NCBI RefSeq assembly: GCF_003597395.2
Contig: NC_133773.1
Span: forward strand, 123,689,625-123,753,624
Direction of reading: 5' to 3'
DNA: 64,000 bases
DNA from: Chelonoidis abingdonii
Lineage: Eukaryota; Chordata; Testudines; Testudinidae
Positions 1-11,770 of the stretch are shown piece by piece. The notes under the pieces were generated by a model. The model saw nothing but the letters and a program-made list of their open reading frames with translations. It had not been told where the DNA came from and searched no databases. A program made the translations under genes and the position numbers. Position 1 is the first letter of the stretch. Each line of letters opens with the position of its first letter.

Positions 1-1174
1 TGTGAACTATGAGAAATAGAAGCATCTGATTTTTTTCCTATTGAGAAAGGAGGTGGGAATTCTCTCATTCGGAAGGGATACAGAACTTTTTCTAGCCCTG
101 GAAAATTATAAGAATTGGATGTTAGCCTAGCAACATTTTGGTTTTTAGAAAAGCTTCTGAAGATCATTTTAACTCCATTAAAAAAGTACTACCCGTAGTT
201 ATGTTGTTTCCCCTCTCCTACCAAAGCTTGTACAGTTGGACATATAGGACTAAGACAACCTGTTTTGATAGCCAAGATTGTACAAATACTATTACTAATA
301 AATGTATTTAAATTGTATAAAACATTAAAAATGGGTTTCTGAGAAATATGACCTTTAGGAACCTGTAGTGTGCTCCAGCGGGATCTATAGAGACCAATCA
401 ATGTGCAACACATTAGTGTGCTTTAGAAATCATACTCCCATAGGCTGCATTGCTGCACCATACTGACCAACCTTAGATACAAGTCATCATTTCCAGTGTT
501 TTTCCAGGGTTTATTGGATAAGCATCTGTGGGGGGGTTTTTTGTATTGGGGGCTTTTAATCAGTCTTTATTCCCTAAAATGGGAAACCCTACTTAACATT
601 TAAAGGTAAAAGTGTTACTTTTTCTCTGAATATGTCGCTTTAAGTGGTACTTTTAAAAGCAAGAGTATTTCTTTCTATCTGAAAGTAACACTTTAAAACA
701 CTTTGTTACTGTCTTCCTACCGGCAAAACTCAAAGTGGGGAAGAAACACAATTTAAACAAAATGGAAAATCATACATGGGCACACACACAATCACTTTTC
801 CTCTCCTCAAAGATTTTTCCACCAAAAAGAAGTCGGAAAATTTTTGCCTAACCCATCCATACCATCATGTATATTCTCTCTTTCTCATTACAATTTCACT
901 GTACAGAGATTAGATACCCAGCACTCTATTCTTTCCTTATGACTTGATTAACTTCAGACAATTGCTGTAGTTCCTAAAGGGAATATTTTAAATTTAATAA
1001 ACTTTAATAAACTAACCAACAGACTAATTGTAAATTCACAGAAAAATCTCTCCTCATAGAGTAAGTATTCTAAATTTGAAGAGAACATATTGGATTCAAA
1101 GAGAGGATGAATCCTTTCATTTAGTGCAAAACTTATTTCAGCCTGAAGTATTTAGTTGTAGTCAGCACCTCTAT
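1..1174. other. Non-coding, no gene recognised
   Basis: This is AT-rich sequence with no open frame that resembles a protein. A short imperfect inverted repeat (about 10 bases per arm, AAGTGTTAC against GTAACACTT) lies near 608-696. The stretch around 350-440 resembles a short turtle interspersed repeat, but only by recollection, so it is not called separately. Confidence 0.6.
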
Positions 1175-1565
1175 ACAAAGTAGAGGTGGTTAAAATTTAA
1201 TTAATTCAAAATATTTTAAACAATCTGATTTTTTCAATGACTAAAACTAAAATATTAAATATTTTTTAAACCAAAACTTAAAAAACATTGGGTTTTCAGT
1301 TCTCAGATTTGTTTTTCTTCTCTTTTTCACTCCCTTTCCCCTCACTTACCTTGTAGTGGTTGCCACTTAAAATGGAGGCAGTGGAAGGGAAAGAGAAAAA
1401 CAAAAGGAAAAAAAGTAAAAACAAAAACAAACCAAAATTACCCCAAACCCAAAATGTTATAAGTTTTAGTATTTTTTGTCAAAAAATTGAAAATTCCATT
1501 TTTTTCATGAAAAATTGTAAAAAATGTTTTTTTTCAGAAACCCTATTAATGGTAAAAAATATTAA
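1175..1565. repeat. AT-rich MITE-like repeat (family AT), first copy
   Basis: It begins with AGAGGTGG and runs into A/T-rich sequence with repeated AAAATTTT- and GAAATTTT-like words. A weak internal palindrome is centred near 1350, where pyrimidine-rich sequence is followed by its purine-rich inverse. The same word composition recurs near 2.7, 14.6, 28.4, 29.1, 33.1, 34.6, 52.7 and 56.3 kb, usually ending in an AGAGCTGG- or CAACCAGCT-like motif. I infer one old non-autonomous DNA transposon family; the ends of this copy are approximate. Confidence 0.4.
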
Positions 1566-2694
1566 ACAAGAATGAATGGATTTGCTCAGTGTTCATCTTG
1601 ATAAATATACATATGTTCAGTACACCGAGATCCATAAAATATTTCTACCTCTGAAAACGTTAGAGAAAGTATTTCAAAAGGGTCTGTTACAAAGAAGAAG
1701 AAGCTAAGGGAAAATAGGATATGGCTTCTGATCCGTATAGTTGAATGATCATGCCACATGATAATTGCTAAATCCCAATTCTTGGTTTCTTTTGTATTAT
1801 ATTAGTGTAATACATTGATTAAATACTTGTGGTGAAGTCTTCTGCCAGCAGTTATCTCAGTGAATATAATGTTGCCCCTTTACAATTTGAGCAGCTAGTC
1901 AAATTTCAGAGCCTGGGGGATGTTCGAGCTGGAAGTAGAAATTGATGGAGTCTGGTATTTTCTTTGTTGTCATCCTGTTTATTTATAAGGAATGTACAAA
2001 GTTCTGCTCCTTGAATGTAGGAGGAACCAAAACCAAAAGGATCAGTTTGTTAGCTTACTCCAAGCATCTTTAGCCAATAACAGACCCAAGAAGCACTATC
2101 TAGCTAGAATCACACTGGACTAACAGACTCCTGCTTGGCTTTCTTGCTTGTTGCCTATGTCTCTCTTTGTTCTTATTTTTTCTCAGTTTGTGTGTGGTGT
2201 GTGTTCTTTCTCCCTCCTCTTCCCATGCAAAACAATACTCAGCCAAGAGCTCCTGAGTGTGCTCACACGCATCTTTTGTTTTAGGTGAGGGCTTATGCTT
2301 ACCATTTTGCTAATTGAAGGGTGAGTCCACAACTATCCATTTCAAGGAGGGCTTTAATTCAACCCATAACAAGGTTTCACCCAGCTCATAACAACTTTCT
2401 ACTCATTCATAGCTAGAAATTAGCTCCTTTAACTCTAAACTTGAAGGCTGGAGCTTTTGGAGCTGAATTTCTGAGGTTCACTCCCCACTGCATATACATA
2501 TATGGTCCTGGATTTGTAGTATTAGTATGTCCTGAACACTAAAGGTTTCAGTTGCCGAAAGAACATGTAATTTAGAACACATATATGTTAATGCATTGTG
2601 TTTGCAATATTATTGTTACATTGCTAACAGGAAACAATTGCTTCTTGGTTTTGTAGTTAATGTAGTTATACATGATCATAATGAAAAATATTGT
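1566..2694. other. Non-coding, no gene recognised
   Basis: Unique-looking AT-rich sequence. No repeat, RNA gene or protein similarity is evident to me. Confidence 0.55.
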
Positions 2695-2865
2695 GGAAGC
2701 CTTTTCTGTCTTCAAAAATGCAAAATTTTGAAATTCTACTGACATTGAAATGTCAAATAATGGATGTTTCAAAATTTGAGAAATGAGGCCTTTTTCTGAA
2801 AATGTCATTGAAATTGTCTGATTTTTTCATATATTGACATTGAAAAAGTTTCAAACAGCTCTAAT
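2695..2865. repeat. AT-rich MITE-like repeat (family AT)
   Basis: The body has repeated AAATTTTGAAATT-type words and ends in TTTCAAACAGCTCT, matching the terminal motif of the other family AT copies. Boundaries are approximate and no TSD was found. Confidence 0.45.
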
Positions 2866-3727
2866 GTTGATATTTCATCATTATCATATCATAACCACAA
2901 GAAATATTATGGTTATAAAGATACAGATCATTCAGTGTAGATTATTTTTCTCCCCCCTCCCAATGCTTATTAGTTTATTATCCTTTGAACTAAAATTTCA
3001 GTGATTTGTGTGTACAAATTGCTTGTTAATTCATTGCAGCCATGGAATCAACAGAGAAACAGAACTCAGAGATCCAAAATCAGAAGTTGGAGCGTTACTT
3101 TAGTTTATCAATTGCCACTAATGAAAAGCAAAATTTGCTGTTGTTTATGATGAAGTGGCTTCTGGGTTTGTTCTGGAACAACAGTCAAAACAGTTTGGTG
3201 CCAGTTTGTTCACTGCTAGTTTAATATATGTTTTAAATAAAATATATATGGAGTGGAAGTTCAGGGTTAGTTTATGGTTCTTTTCAGTAGTGTTTTCAGA
3301 GTCTGAAAATTGATCTAATTATTACAATGATGATGAAAGGTGATCCTGGAATAAATTCTCTTTCTCCTATCAATATCTCTGTGAGAGGTTTGTCTCCTTC
3401 CATTATGCGATACTTTAAAAAGGGTGCACACTCAGTTCACCTATAAAGTTTTGTGTTAGTTGTAAATCGACCCCTTCTCAGCTGTTAGCATCCATTTGGC
3501 TATTGAATCAACCCCCTGTTCAACCACTTATACCCCGTTCTCTTCCCAAAAATCCTTTTATTTGAATCTTTTGGAACACTTCTGATATTTCTCTGATTAA
3601 ATAGTTCCATTTGAGTGCAATGGATAAAACATTATTTCCCTTTTACTAGAGGGATTTTCTGATGGTACTTGTGTAGAAATAAGTTTACGATGAACTACAA
3701 AAATACATTTCATTAATAGCTAGTATT

Positions 3728-4005
3728 ATAGAATCGTAGGACTGGAAGGGACCTCGAGAGGTCATCTAATCCAGTCCCCTACACTCGTAACAGGACAAAA
3801 TATTATCTAGACCATCCCTGACAGGTTTCTCTCTAACCTGTTTTTAAAAATCTCCAATGAAGAAGATTCCACACGCTCCCTAGGCAATTTATTTCAGTGC
3901 TTAACCATCCCAACAGTTAGGAAGTTTTTCATAATCTCCAACCCAAACCGCCCTTGCTGCAATTTAAGACCACTGCTTCTTGTCCTCTCATCAGAGGTTA
4001 TCCCA
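3728..4005 (-). mobile_element. CR1 LINE 3' end, 5'-truncated
   Basis: Read on the minus strand, the element ends with the CR1 3' signature: a GACCTCTCGAGGTCCC-like hairpin, then TTCCAGTCCTACGATTCTAT. Upstream (to the right in the window) it carries the end of ORF2 and the 3' UTR, and it is truncated near 4005. CR1 is the dominant LINE of turtles, birds and crocodilians. Here it is decayed and non-functional. Confidence 0.85.
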
Positions 4006-5281
4006 CCAGTGACTCCTAGATTATGATCCGATCACATTCTGGCTCTCCTTGTTTCCAGGTACTAAATCACACTAAAAGACAGTGAATTGCTGTAGTTGCC
4101 ACAGGGGTCTTATGCAGTTAGGAATGGAAGTGGGGTGGTCCAGACAATTGTGAATGCAAGGAAGGGTGCTCTGAATGATCATGGGAGGAGCAGGTGGTCC
4201 ACACAATGAAAATGTCTGAGAATGCCTGTTCTATACTATGGAAATGTGGGCCTGAACATGTGAGGTTTAGAGAGTGCACAGCTCCCACTTACCTCAGTGC
4301 AGGTTTAAAGGGTTCAGAGAACATCTCACAGGATCAGACTGAGTGAGCCCTGGGACCTACAATACACATACTCTTTTCTCTTTCCTTGAAGGAAGCTCCT
4401 GAAGCAGGAACTGTCTATTCACTAAGGCTGGGCTGGTTAGTTGAAACGTCCCTTCTGCTACATCTCCCATATTGCTGCACTTTGCATTTTTTCCTGGCAT
4501 TTGCTCTTTATTTTTTTGGTAGGACGCTACTTATAAGGGCAGCTATTTTTATTTTCGACCTTAGTCTCTCTGCTCACAAACCTTTCAGGCTGACAGTGAT
4601 ATAATGATGTCTGTATCCCTCTTCCTTTGTTCATCTTAATCGCTCCCCTCTCTTTCACTTGCACTGTGTTGGAGTCACCATCCCTTTCCTTGCTCCTTGA
4701 GCCTCTGTGAGAACCCTTTGCTCTGATAGTTCCCTAATGGCTACTCTGTCCACAGATTATGGGATTTACAACAACACAAACTTTTATCATCTGATTCTGC
4801 AATAGAGAAAATTTGTAAAGCATATGTATTTTTTCCCAACATAATATTCTGGGGAGCTCTAAAAGACACCAGCGATTTAACGATTATCCTGTTGTTAGAA
4901 GCCTCTACCTGGAATCTCCCTAATGTTTTCTCTCTCTAAATTACATGAATCTGTGAGCTGAGATACCATAAATAATTTCTTAAGGCTTTCAGAGCTATTG
5001 TAAGTAGCTATGATTACATTGTATGGAGAGGGAGAAAAAAAAGCCATGTGAAAATAACTGTGTGGGGGAGAATGTGAGTTGATTCAAATGGCAGTAAGGT
5101 CCAGTGTGCCATACATAGATAATTGGATTTTCTTTTTCCTCTTTGCTTTGAGTGATGCACTCTGTTTTAAAATACCATTAAGTGATGATTTTTTTTATAG
5201 CTTACCCTTTCCTTCAAGTACATTTCTCTTCTCTTACATCAATATATTAAAATTATTTTAAAAATGGTTAATAATAATAAT
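4006..5281. other. Non-coding, no gene recognised
   Basis: Unique-looking sequence between a CR1 and a SINE. It ends in an ATAATAATAATA microsatellite (about 5266-5283) that abuts, and may be part of, the SINE tail. The short open frames within it are not recognisable proteins. Confidence 0.55.
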
Positions 5282-5464
5282 AGGAGATACACCAATTTCC
5301 TAGAACTGGAAGGGATCTTGAAAGGTCATCGAGTCCAGCCCCCTGCCTTTACTAGCAGGACCAAATACTGATTTTTATCCCAGATCCCTAACTGGCCCCC
5401 TCAAGGATTGAGCTCACAAGCCTGGGTTTAGCAGGCCAATGCTCAAACCACTGAGCTATCCCTG
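5282..5464 (-). mobile_element. tRNA-derived SINE with CR1-like tail (tortoise Pol III SINE type)
   Basis: Read on the minus strand it opens with a tRNA-like head. The A box contains TAGCTCAGTGGT (about 5450-5461), and a degenerate B box contains GAGCTCAATCC (about 5405-5415). A unique body follows, and the tail resembles the CR1 3' end (GACCTTTCAAGATCCCTTCC). Tortoise SINEs with a CR1-derived tail are described, and CR1 enzymes are thought to mobilise them. This is the strongest single pointer to a turtle genome. No clear TSD was seen. Confidence 0.85.
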
Positions 5465-6486
5465 TAGCTTAACTTCTTTAAAACATATTTCAATTTTTTT
5501 CTAGGCAAGCTGGAGGTGACAGAACTGGTTATGTCACCTGCTGCAGTACATGTTATGGTGACTTAGTTTTGGGTTCAGACTCAGATAAACAAGTCCTTAT
5601 CCAGTCTTCAAAATTGTACTTGAAATCTAAGGTGAACAGGCTTTCTCCTGGCATTTCCTCACTTTTAGCAGCCAGACACCAAGGTGATTGGCGCTCCAAT
5701 AACACTTTGTCTCCTGATTCTAACCAGAAAATAGAAGAGAAAAAAAGTTTATTGGAGAATTTCAAGCCTCAGTGATGAAGGGCTCTTATTTTGTGCGAAC
5801 CAGTTTTTCTGCTCATTCTCAAAAATACAAGAACAAGTTATTTCAGATTTAGAGCATGCAACAAGCTTAGTAACTGACAATCCTATTTCCTGCATGGTCC
5901 TTGTACTGTGTGTGATCTTGAACTTTGGCTGGTTTGAACCTTCCAATTAGAAATGCGCCTGTGTAAAATGTTTCCCTCCACTTGTGGTCCCTTTTTTCCT
6001 ATCATCTGCATATGTGTATTTATTTCTGACACTGTATGCATAAAACATTTTCTTCCACCCTTTTAAATAAAATATTCTTACAGCAATCAAATGCTGTTTC
6101 TTACTTCACTTAATCAGGATTTCCCAAACTATAATCTGCCTGTGCTCATTGTTGTTTCCTTCACCTTTCAAATAAACTCCTTCAGTTGTGGAGAATTTAC
6201 TAAGATGCACACATCTGCCACTTGCCACTGTGCCCACAACTCAGCCAACCACTCTGACAGCACAGGCGATCAAATTCCTTTCTGCAGCGGTTGCCTAGGT
6301 AACCAATACGCAGCCCCAGAAATGAACTTGTGTGCAGAGAGAGGAAACAACGAGGAAAAAAACCAACGCAACATTTTTCAATGCTTAGGAAATTTTAAAC
6401 TAGTTTACTAAGGATTCCAGCAGAGCATTTCAAACAGCGTTAAAGAAGTACATCTCACTTGTTTTACAGTGAGAGACTAAAGCAGC
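5465..6486. other. Non-coding, no gene recognised
   Basis: A 106-codon frame at 6091-6411 is open but resembles no protein I know, so I treat it as chance. Confidence 0.5.
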
Positions 6487-6890
6487 TCAGTCAATGTAGC
6501 TTAACAAAGAGAAGGTTAAGAGGAGACTTGATCACACTCTATAAGTGCCTACATGAGGAGAAGCTTTATGCCAGTAGAGGATCCTTGAATCTAGCAGACA
6601 AAAGCATAAAAAAACTAACAGCTGGAAACTAAAGCTAGACAAATTCAGACTAGAAATAAAATGGAGATTAACAGTGAGGGTAAATGAAACAATTTAGATA
6701 GGGAAATGGCAGATTCTCCATCACTTTTAGTCTTTAAATCAAGATTGTATGACTTTCTAAAAGATATGCTCTGGGTCACCCGGAAGTTATGGGACTTGAT
6801 GCAGGAATCAGTGAAATTCAATGGCCTATGTTACCCAGGAGGTCAACCAAGCCGATCATAATGGTCCATTTCAGCCTTAAAATTATGGGG
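6487..6890 (+). mobile_element. CR1 LINE 3' end, 5'-truncated
   Basis: Starts inside the ORF2 C-terminal region (AACAAAGAGAAGGTTAAGAG) and runs through the 3' UTR. It ends with a GATCATAATGGTCC motif and TAAAATTATG, the variant 3' end of an older CR1 subfamily. Stops and indels have destroyed the frame. Confidence 0.8.
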
Positions 6891-6941
6891 GAAAAATCTG
6901 AGTCACATAGTTCACTCCAAAGGCCTGTTTACAAGAAAATG

Positions 6942-7265
6942 TGCATAGGAACATAGGAATTGTTATACTAGATCAGAGCAGTTGGACAACTAGTCCAGTA
7001 TCTTGTCTTTGACAATGTCCAGTACATAGCTGTTTCAGAGAATGCAATTATGTAGTAGGCAATTATTGGGATTACCTGCCTCCAGAGAAAGTTTCCTGCT
7101 AACTCTGATAGAAGTTGGCTTGTGCCTTGAAGCTTTAGCGTGTTTTTTAATTTACTATTACAACTCTAGGAGTATTGTTCATATAAATATCTATTCTGTT
7201 TTAAAAAATCCTGCTAAACTCTTGGTCTCAATTATCTTGTTGCAATGAGTTTCAGTGTTGAGCTG
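6942..7265 (-). mobile_element. Older CR1-type LINE 3' fragment
   Basis: The left end, GGAACATAGGAATTG followed by CTAGTCCAGTATCTTGTCT, is the inverted 3' end of a CR1 subfamily common in turtles. Similarity fades to the right near GCAATGAGTTTCAGTGTTG. The same subfamily recurs at 54131-54510. It is heavily diverged. Confidence 0.7.
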
Positions 7266-7820
7266 TTATATCATTATTGTTAACATAGTTTTTTTACTTG
7301 AGTTGGGCCAAAAGAAGAATCTTAAATATGAGTGCCTTTGAATCTGATGCGTGTATGTGCGCATGTGCATGTGCCAAGCCTTAGATCACAGCTAGAAGTG
7401 ACTGTTTTCTGGTTCTAATACTGTTGAAATCTAACCCAAGATTTCACTCCAGAACATGATAGAAATCTCATGGGAACAGCCTTGGAAATTTTGAGTGCTG
7501 AATCCAAAATGTATCCTTGATTAGGGCTTTGGCTGTGAGAGCTGGCCACTAAAGTACTTTAAAAATGTATTTGTCTCTTGCAAAGATTTTTTAAATCCTT
7601 TTTGCTTCTACTCTCAAACATCTGCATACTGTGATCAGTGCTGCTTCTATATCAGCAATGTCATTAAAGTTTGGTTTGCACAGAAATAAATGTCTTATAC
7701 ATGCAAAAGGTTTCACTTAAAGCAGATCTCATGCAACAGCATCTGTAAAAATAAAAATTTAATATCCGACTTTTTGTGACATAAACTAAAGAAAATTTAC
7801 TATTTTAATTCAAATGATGG
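7266..7820. other. Non-coding, no gene recognised
   Basis: A short GT-rich run (CGTGTATGTGCGCATGTGCA, near 7349) is the only simple feature. Nothing else is recognised. Confidence 0.5.
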
Positions 7821-8272
7821 TGTTGTTACATTGCACCCCATAATGCTTTATAGAAATATGCTTATGAGTGTAAATATGACATAACTGGAATATGTTTTAT
7901 GCTAGATACGCCATGTAACATATCTTTGCAAAGGTTATGATCTACTGAATATATTCATCCTATTTGTATGCATGTTATCTTTATATCTGAAGTTCTGAGT
8001 GTTGGCTCTATGCTAGTATTTAAAGTGTTTGCTGTAGGAAGTACCTAAGACAGATTTGCTCAACATAGGGGTTATTCACGTAATTGGGAGTGCATAGCTA
8101 ACAATGGGCTTTGGGAGATGCCAATCCATATCTGTGCTTTCCTGGGAACATTCAAACTAACATGTAAACCATGGCATCGGCCTGCAAAAAGCTGAATAAT
8201 TCAAAGACATGTGACTTGCCCAGGTAGCTAGAGACCCCATCTTGTGGCTGTGATGTTGCACAAGAGAGAGGA

Positions 8273-8279
8273 TATAAAA
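8273..8279 (+). promoter_or_regulatory. TATA box of the solo LTR
   Basis: TATAAAA lies at the expected U3 position, about 300 bp upstream of the LTR's AATAAA. Whether it still drives transcription is unknown. Confidence 0.45.
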
Positions 8280-8573
8280 CGTCCTGAAAGCCCCTCAATT
8301 TTGTCTTCAGCTGGCTCAAGAGAGAGCCTCTCCACCCCAAGGAGATGCCTGAAAAGAACTGGAACAAAGGACAGTAACTATGGGGGGGGGAGTAATTGCT
8401 GGACCCAGACTAGGAAGGAGTCTAGTCTATCAAAGAAGCTTATTGGAACATCTCTGAGGGTGAGATTTACCTGAATTTAGTTTCCTTGCGTGCTTTTCTT
8501 TTATTTTGCTTGGCAATTTACTTTGTTCTTTCCATTATTACTTGGAACCACTTAAATTCTACTTTTTATATTT

Positions 8574-8579
8574 AATAAA
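8574..8579 (+). terminator. Polyadenylation signal of the solo LTR
   Basis: AATAAA is followed by a T-rich stretch, the standard arrangement at an LTR R/U5 boundary. Confidence 0.45.
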
Positions 8580-8964
8580 GTCACTTTTTACTTATTAATT
8601 AACCCAGAGCAAGTATTGATACCTGAGGGAGAAAACAACTGTGCATCTCTTTCTACCAGTGTTATAGAGAACAAATAGTTTATGAGTTTACCTTGTATAA
8701 GCTTTATACAGAGTAAAACAGATTTATTTGGGGTTTGGATCCCATTGGGAGCTGAGTATCTAGGTGTTGGCTATCGGAGCATTTCTTAAGCTGTTTTCAG
8801 TCGAGCCTGCAGCTTCTGGGGGCCATGGTTCAGACCTGGGTCTGCGTTTGGCACAACCGGGCAGGGTACTAAAGTCCTATGCTGCCAGAGAAAACAGTCT
8901 TAGAAGTAGTCTCATCACATCAGGTGGCAGTCCCAAGGAGGTTTCTGTGACCCAACTCATCACA

Positions 8965-10494
8965 GATGTATCTCTGTGGAAGTCTTTTCTACACCTGGGT
9001 GTATGATTGCATGCTGTAAAGGGTCTTCCAGTAAAACACACTGTCTTAGCAAACACAAAATAGCAATGTAGGTGGCTTGGTGCAGTGTGAGCATGTTTGG
9101 TGCTATTTTGGAACAGAATTTTGCAGGAAAGTCTTCCTGTGGAAGGGCTACATCAAATTCATTGAAAATCAGCCCATCAATTCTCCTTTCTGCCTCAAGA
9201 AAAAAAATAAGACACTAAAAACATGCTTGTTTGTTTCATTTATTAAATGTTGGATGGCTACTGCTAGGCTTGGTATGAGAGCTACTTCTGCACTTGCTAT
9301 GATATTAAAAGCAGAAAGGACACACTTAGAAAAAAGAGAATGAAAGTTTAGTAGCACTCGTTCCTCAAGAACTTGCTTTCCACTTTGCAGAAAAGCTCAA
9401 GCGTGTTCTTTTTTCCAAGTGATCAATAATTCTTTCCCTCGCTGCCCACCCTCACGCAGCAGCCAGCTTTGGTGTCTACTTAGAATATAGTAGGTATGGT
9501 CTTGCCATTTTAGAAAAATGAGTCCAGTTATTCAGGAGAAGCCCAACATGTAAAGATCTGCTATTTCTCTTCCCCTATCATATCCCTCCCTTTTGCATAC
9601 AGAAGTTGGACTGAATAAGGGGGATTTTCGCAGGCAGATGTTGACATGTGCACGACGCTGCTATCCCTTGATTTTCATTGCCAACCACATTTAAAAGTCA
9701 CTGTGGACAGATGGAAAAATGTGTTTAATTGTGAACTGCAGCTGCAGTTTCCACGCGGTAACCTGGATCCTGGTGTAAAGAAGAAACAGTTCTTACTTTA
9801 CCTGGTTCACTGATTTATTAGACTTCTAGTCACATTACATAGAACATGGGGAGATACAGACCACAGAGGACTGTAACAGGAACCCTGCTTCGCCCCAGCA
9901 AGTACAGCCAGATATGCGAAGAGATGCTAAACTGGTTTGGTTCCATGTGTCTGGGCCACCTCCTCAGCTAACATGATTTAAGTAGCTCACCATAGTTAAC
10001 GGGAGCTGTGCTGATTTACACCAGTTTAGGATCTGGGATGAGAAAATCAAACTTGTATTACAAAGGAAAAAGAGAAACCAGTGTCAGTAGTTTGAAGGAA
10101 AGTGGATGTTTGGATAGGGATGTTTAAGAATTGCTATATGGGGTGGGCAGGGGGGAGCCAACAAAGAGAGCAAAAATCTGAACCAACAAAAAGGCACAAA
10201 ATGTAAAAGCCGAAAAGTGCTAGTATTTTTGTTTTTGTTTTTTTATTTTTTTTTAAAGCAAGTGATAGAAGCTGAATCATCGGCAGAAATGAGCTTCGTG
10301 GCAGAAGTGACAGCGCTGAAGAAAGCAAAGGAAAATAGATGAAGGGAGAAAATAAAATGAAAGCAACTAGCACTTCTCTGTAAAAAAGCATCATTGTTCA
10401 AAAATACATGCAGGACAGATAAGATTAAGATAGAAATCACAGTTTGCCCTTTGTTATCACCTTATATAATGAAACCAGTCTATTCCATTCCATA
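8965..10494. other. Non-coding, no gene recognised
   Basis: Mostly unique sequence. A T-rich run lies at 10224-10258. A fragment near 9965-10040 (TGATTTACACCAGTTTAGGA) resembles the old palindromic repeats seen elsewhere in the window. Confidence 0.5.
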
Positions 10495-10640
10495 GTCCCT
10501 TATTGTCACTGAGCTGCTGTATGACCTTAGGCTGAGGCAAGACATTTTCCCTTCTGTGCCTGAGTTTGGATGTGAAATTGGTATAATGATGCTTAAATTC
10601 CTTTGTAAAGTGTGTTAAGATATACAGATGACATGCTGTA
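10495..10640 (+). mobile_element. MIR / CORE-SINE fragment
   Basis: It follows the MIR order. A degenerate TGTATGACCTTAGGC motif comes first, then the CTGTGCCTGAGTTT core, then a tail with TTTGTAAAGTG. The tRNA head is missing or unrecognisable. It is ancient and diverged. Confidence 0.65.
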
Positions 10641-10990
10641 TATGAGTAGGATTGTAACAAGGTAAATTGAAAGTGTGTATTAACTGTGAAAGAACTACAT
10701 AGGCATGGATGGAGATCAGTGAGGTTGACTAAATGTAACTGAAAGGAAAATCTGGCTTTTGAGTCTATAGACCTGTTAATTAATTAGTTAAGATATTTAT
10801 CATTAGAACTTTTAACTGAACAAATGATGCCAACTCCTTTTATAGGCTCTTTTAAGGTTCCTGTAATTGCTGTGTAAAAGAGGTGAATCTTTGCAAAATA
10901 CCTAATCAGATTATATTTTTTAAAGTATTTTGAAGATGAAAATAACCATTTACTCTAAGGGCCAGAATAGGTAATCCTCACTCCTAGAAA

Positions 10991-11202
10991 TAGGGGCGGC
11001 TCTAGACATTTCACCGCCCCAAGCACAGCGGCACGCCGTGGGGGGCGCTCTGCTGGTTGCCGGTCCCGCAGCTCCAGTGGACCTCCTGCAGGCGTGCTTG
11101 CGGAGGGTCCACTGGTCCCACGGCTCCACCTAAGCCGCGGGACCAGCGGATCCTCCGCAGGCATGCCTGCAGGAGGTTCACTGGAGCTGCCCGCCGCCCT
11201 CG
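10991..11202. mobile_element. GC-rich hAT MITE (family G), copy 1
   Basis: The terminus TAGGGGCGGCTCTA is paired with a degenerate right end, and a perfect 8-bp TSD CCTAGAAA lies at 10983-10990 and 11203-11210. The interior is very GC-rich and fold-back, with repeated CTCCAGTGGACCTCC and CCTGCAGGCGTGC-type words in both orientations. An 8-bp TSD with C/TAGGGG ends is typical of hAT transposons. It is non-autonomous, and the 60-69 codon frames on both strands are palindrome artefacts. Confidence 0.88.
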
Positions 11203-11449
11203 CCTAGAAAACATTTACTCCCATGAGTACGCCTCTTGACTTCAACAACTGTTCATGTAGGTGCTTAACAATTTGGGCAAGGGTTGAACATGCACACAAA
11301 ACTGTTAAAAGAACATTATTAAGGTTGCAAAGTCAAGCACTGGAAATTTAGGAAATACCAGAATTTAGGGTGCTTGCGAAACATTAATTGGCCCCCACCC
11401 CTGTGTGTATGCATTATGATGAATTCTTTAATTACATGATCATATACTA

Positions 11450-11770
11450 CTTTTCCCATAGGACCCTAGCTTCACTCAGTGCACTAGATCCTCATCGCTG
11501 TTACTTTCTCCTCATCGACCCAGTCCCAGTGTCTGCTCCTCAGCCTTCTCCTCCCACTCCTGGTTTCCATGTCCAGCCAGTCCTAGTCTCCTCCTTTAGG
11601 CTTCTTGTCCCAGTCTTTCTCTAGCATTTTTAGTCCCCGTCAGCTTGCCCAGGCAGTTCGAGTTCCTCCTTCTCAGATCTGTCTCTTTCCCCTCTTCCAT
11701 GACCTGTATCCCCACTGGCTCCCAGTCTCAGAGTAACCCCCTGGCTCCTCACTGAGTATTAGTTCCTGCC
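11450..11770. repeat. Pyrimidine-rich degenerate repeat block
   Basis: Many imperfect CCCAGTC / CAGTCCCAGT / TCTCCTCC words lie in a C/T-rich strand. It looks like the degenerate internal repeat of a turtle interspersed element, but I cannot place it in a named class. Confidence 0.4.

Larger units (their letters stand above)
7821..8964 (+). mobile_element. Solo LTR of an endogenous retrovirus-like element
   Basis: The element starts TGTTGTTACA and ends CTCATCACA, so it has TG...CA termini. It is flanked by GATGG (7816-7820) and GATGT (8965-8969), a 4/5 match for a 5-bp TSD. A TATA box (TATAAAA, 8273-8279) and a polyadenylation signal (AATAAA, 8574-8579) lie about 300 bp apart in the same orientation, as expected for U3-R-U5. 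No internal retroviral region adjoins it, so it is a solo LTR. The 71-76 codon frames inside are not genes. Confidence 0.75.

Noticed and set aside
608..696. Short inverted repeat as a MITE
   Set aside because: The arms are only about 10 bases, with no TSD and no second copy noticed.
5400..5464. Functional tRNA gene on the minus strand
   Set aside because: The A and B boxes are present but the cloverleaf is degenerate, and the sequence continues into a SINE body with a CR1-like tail.
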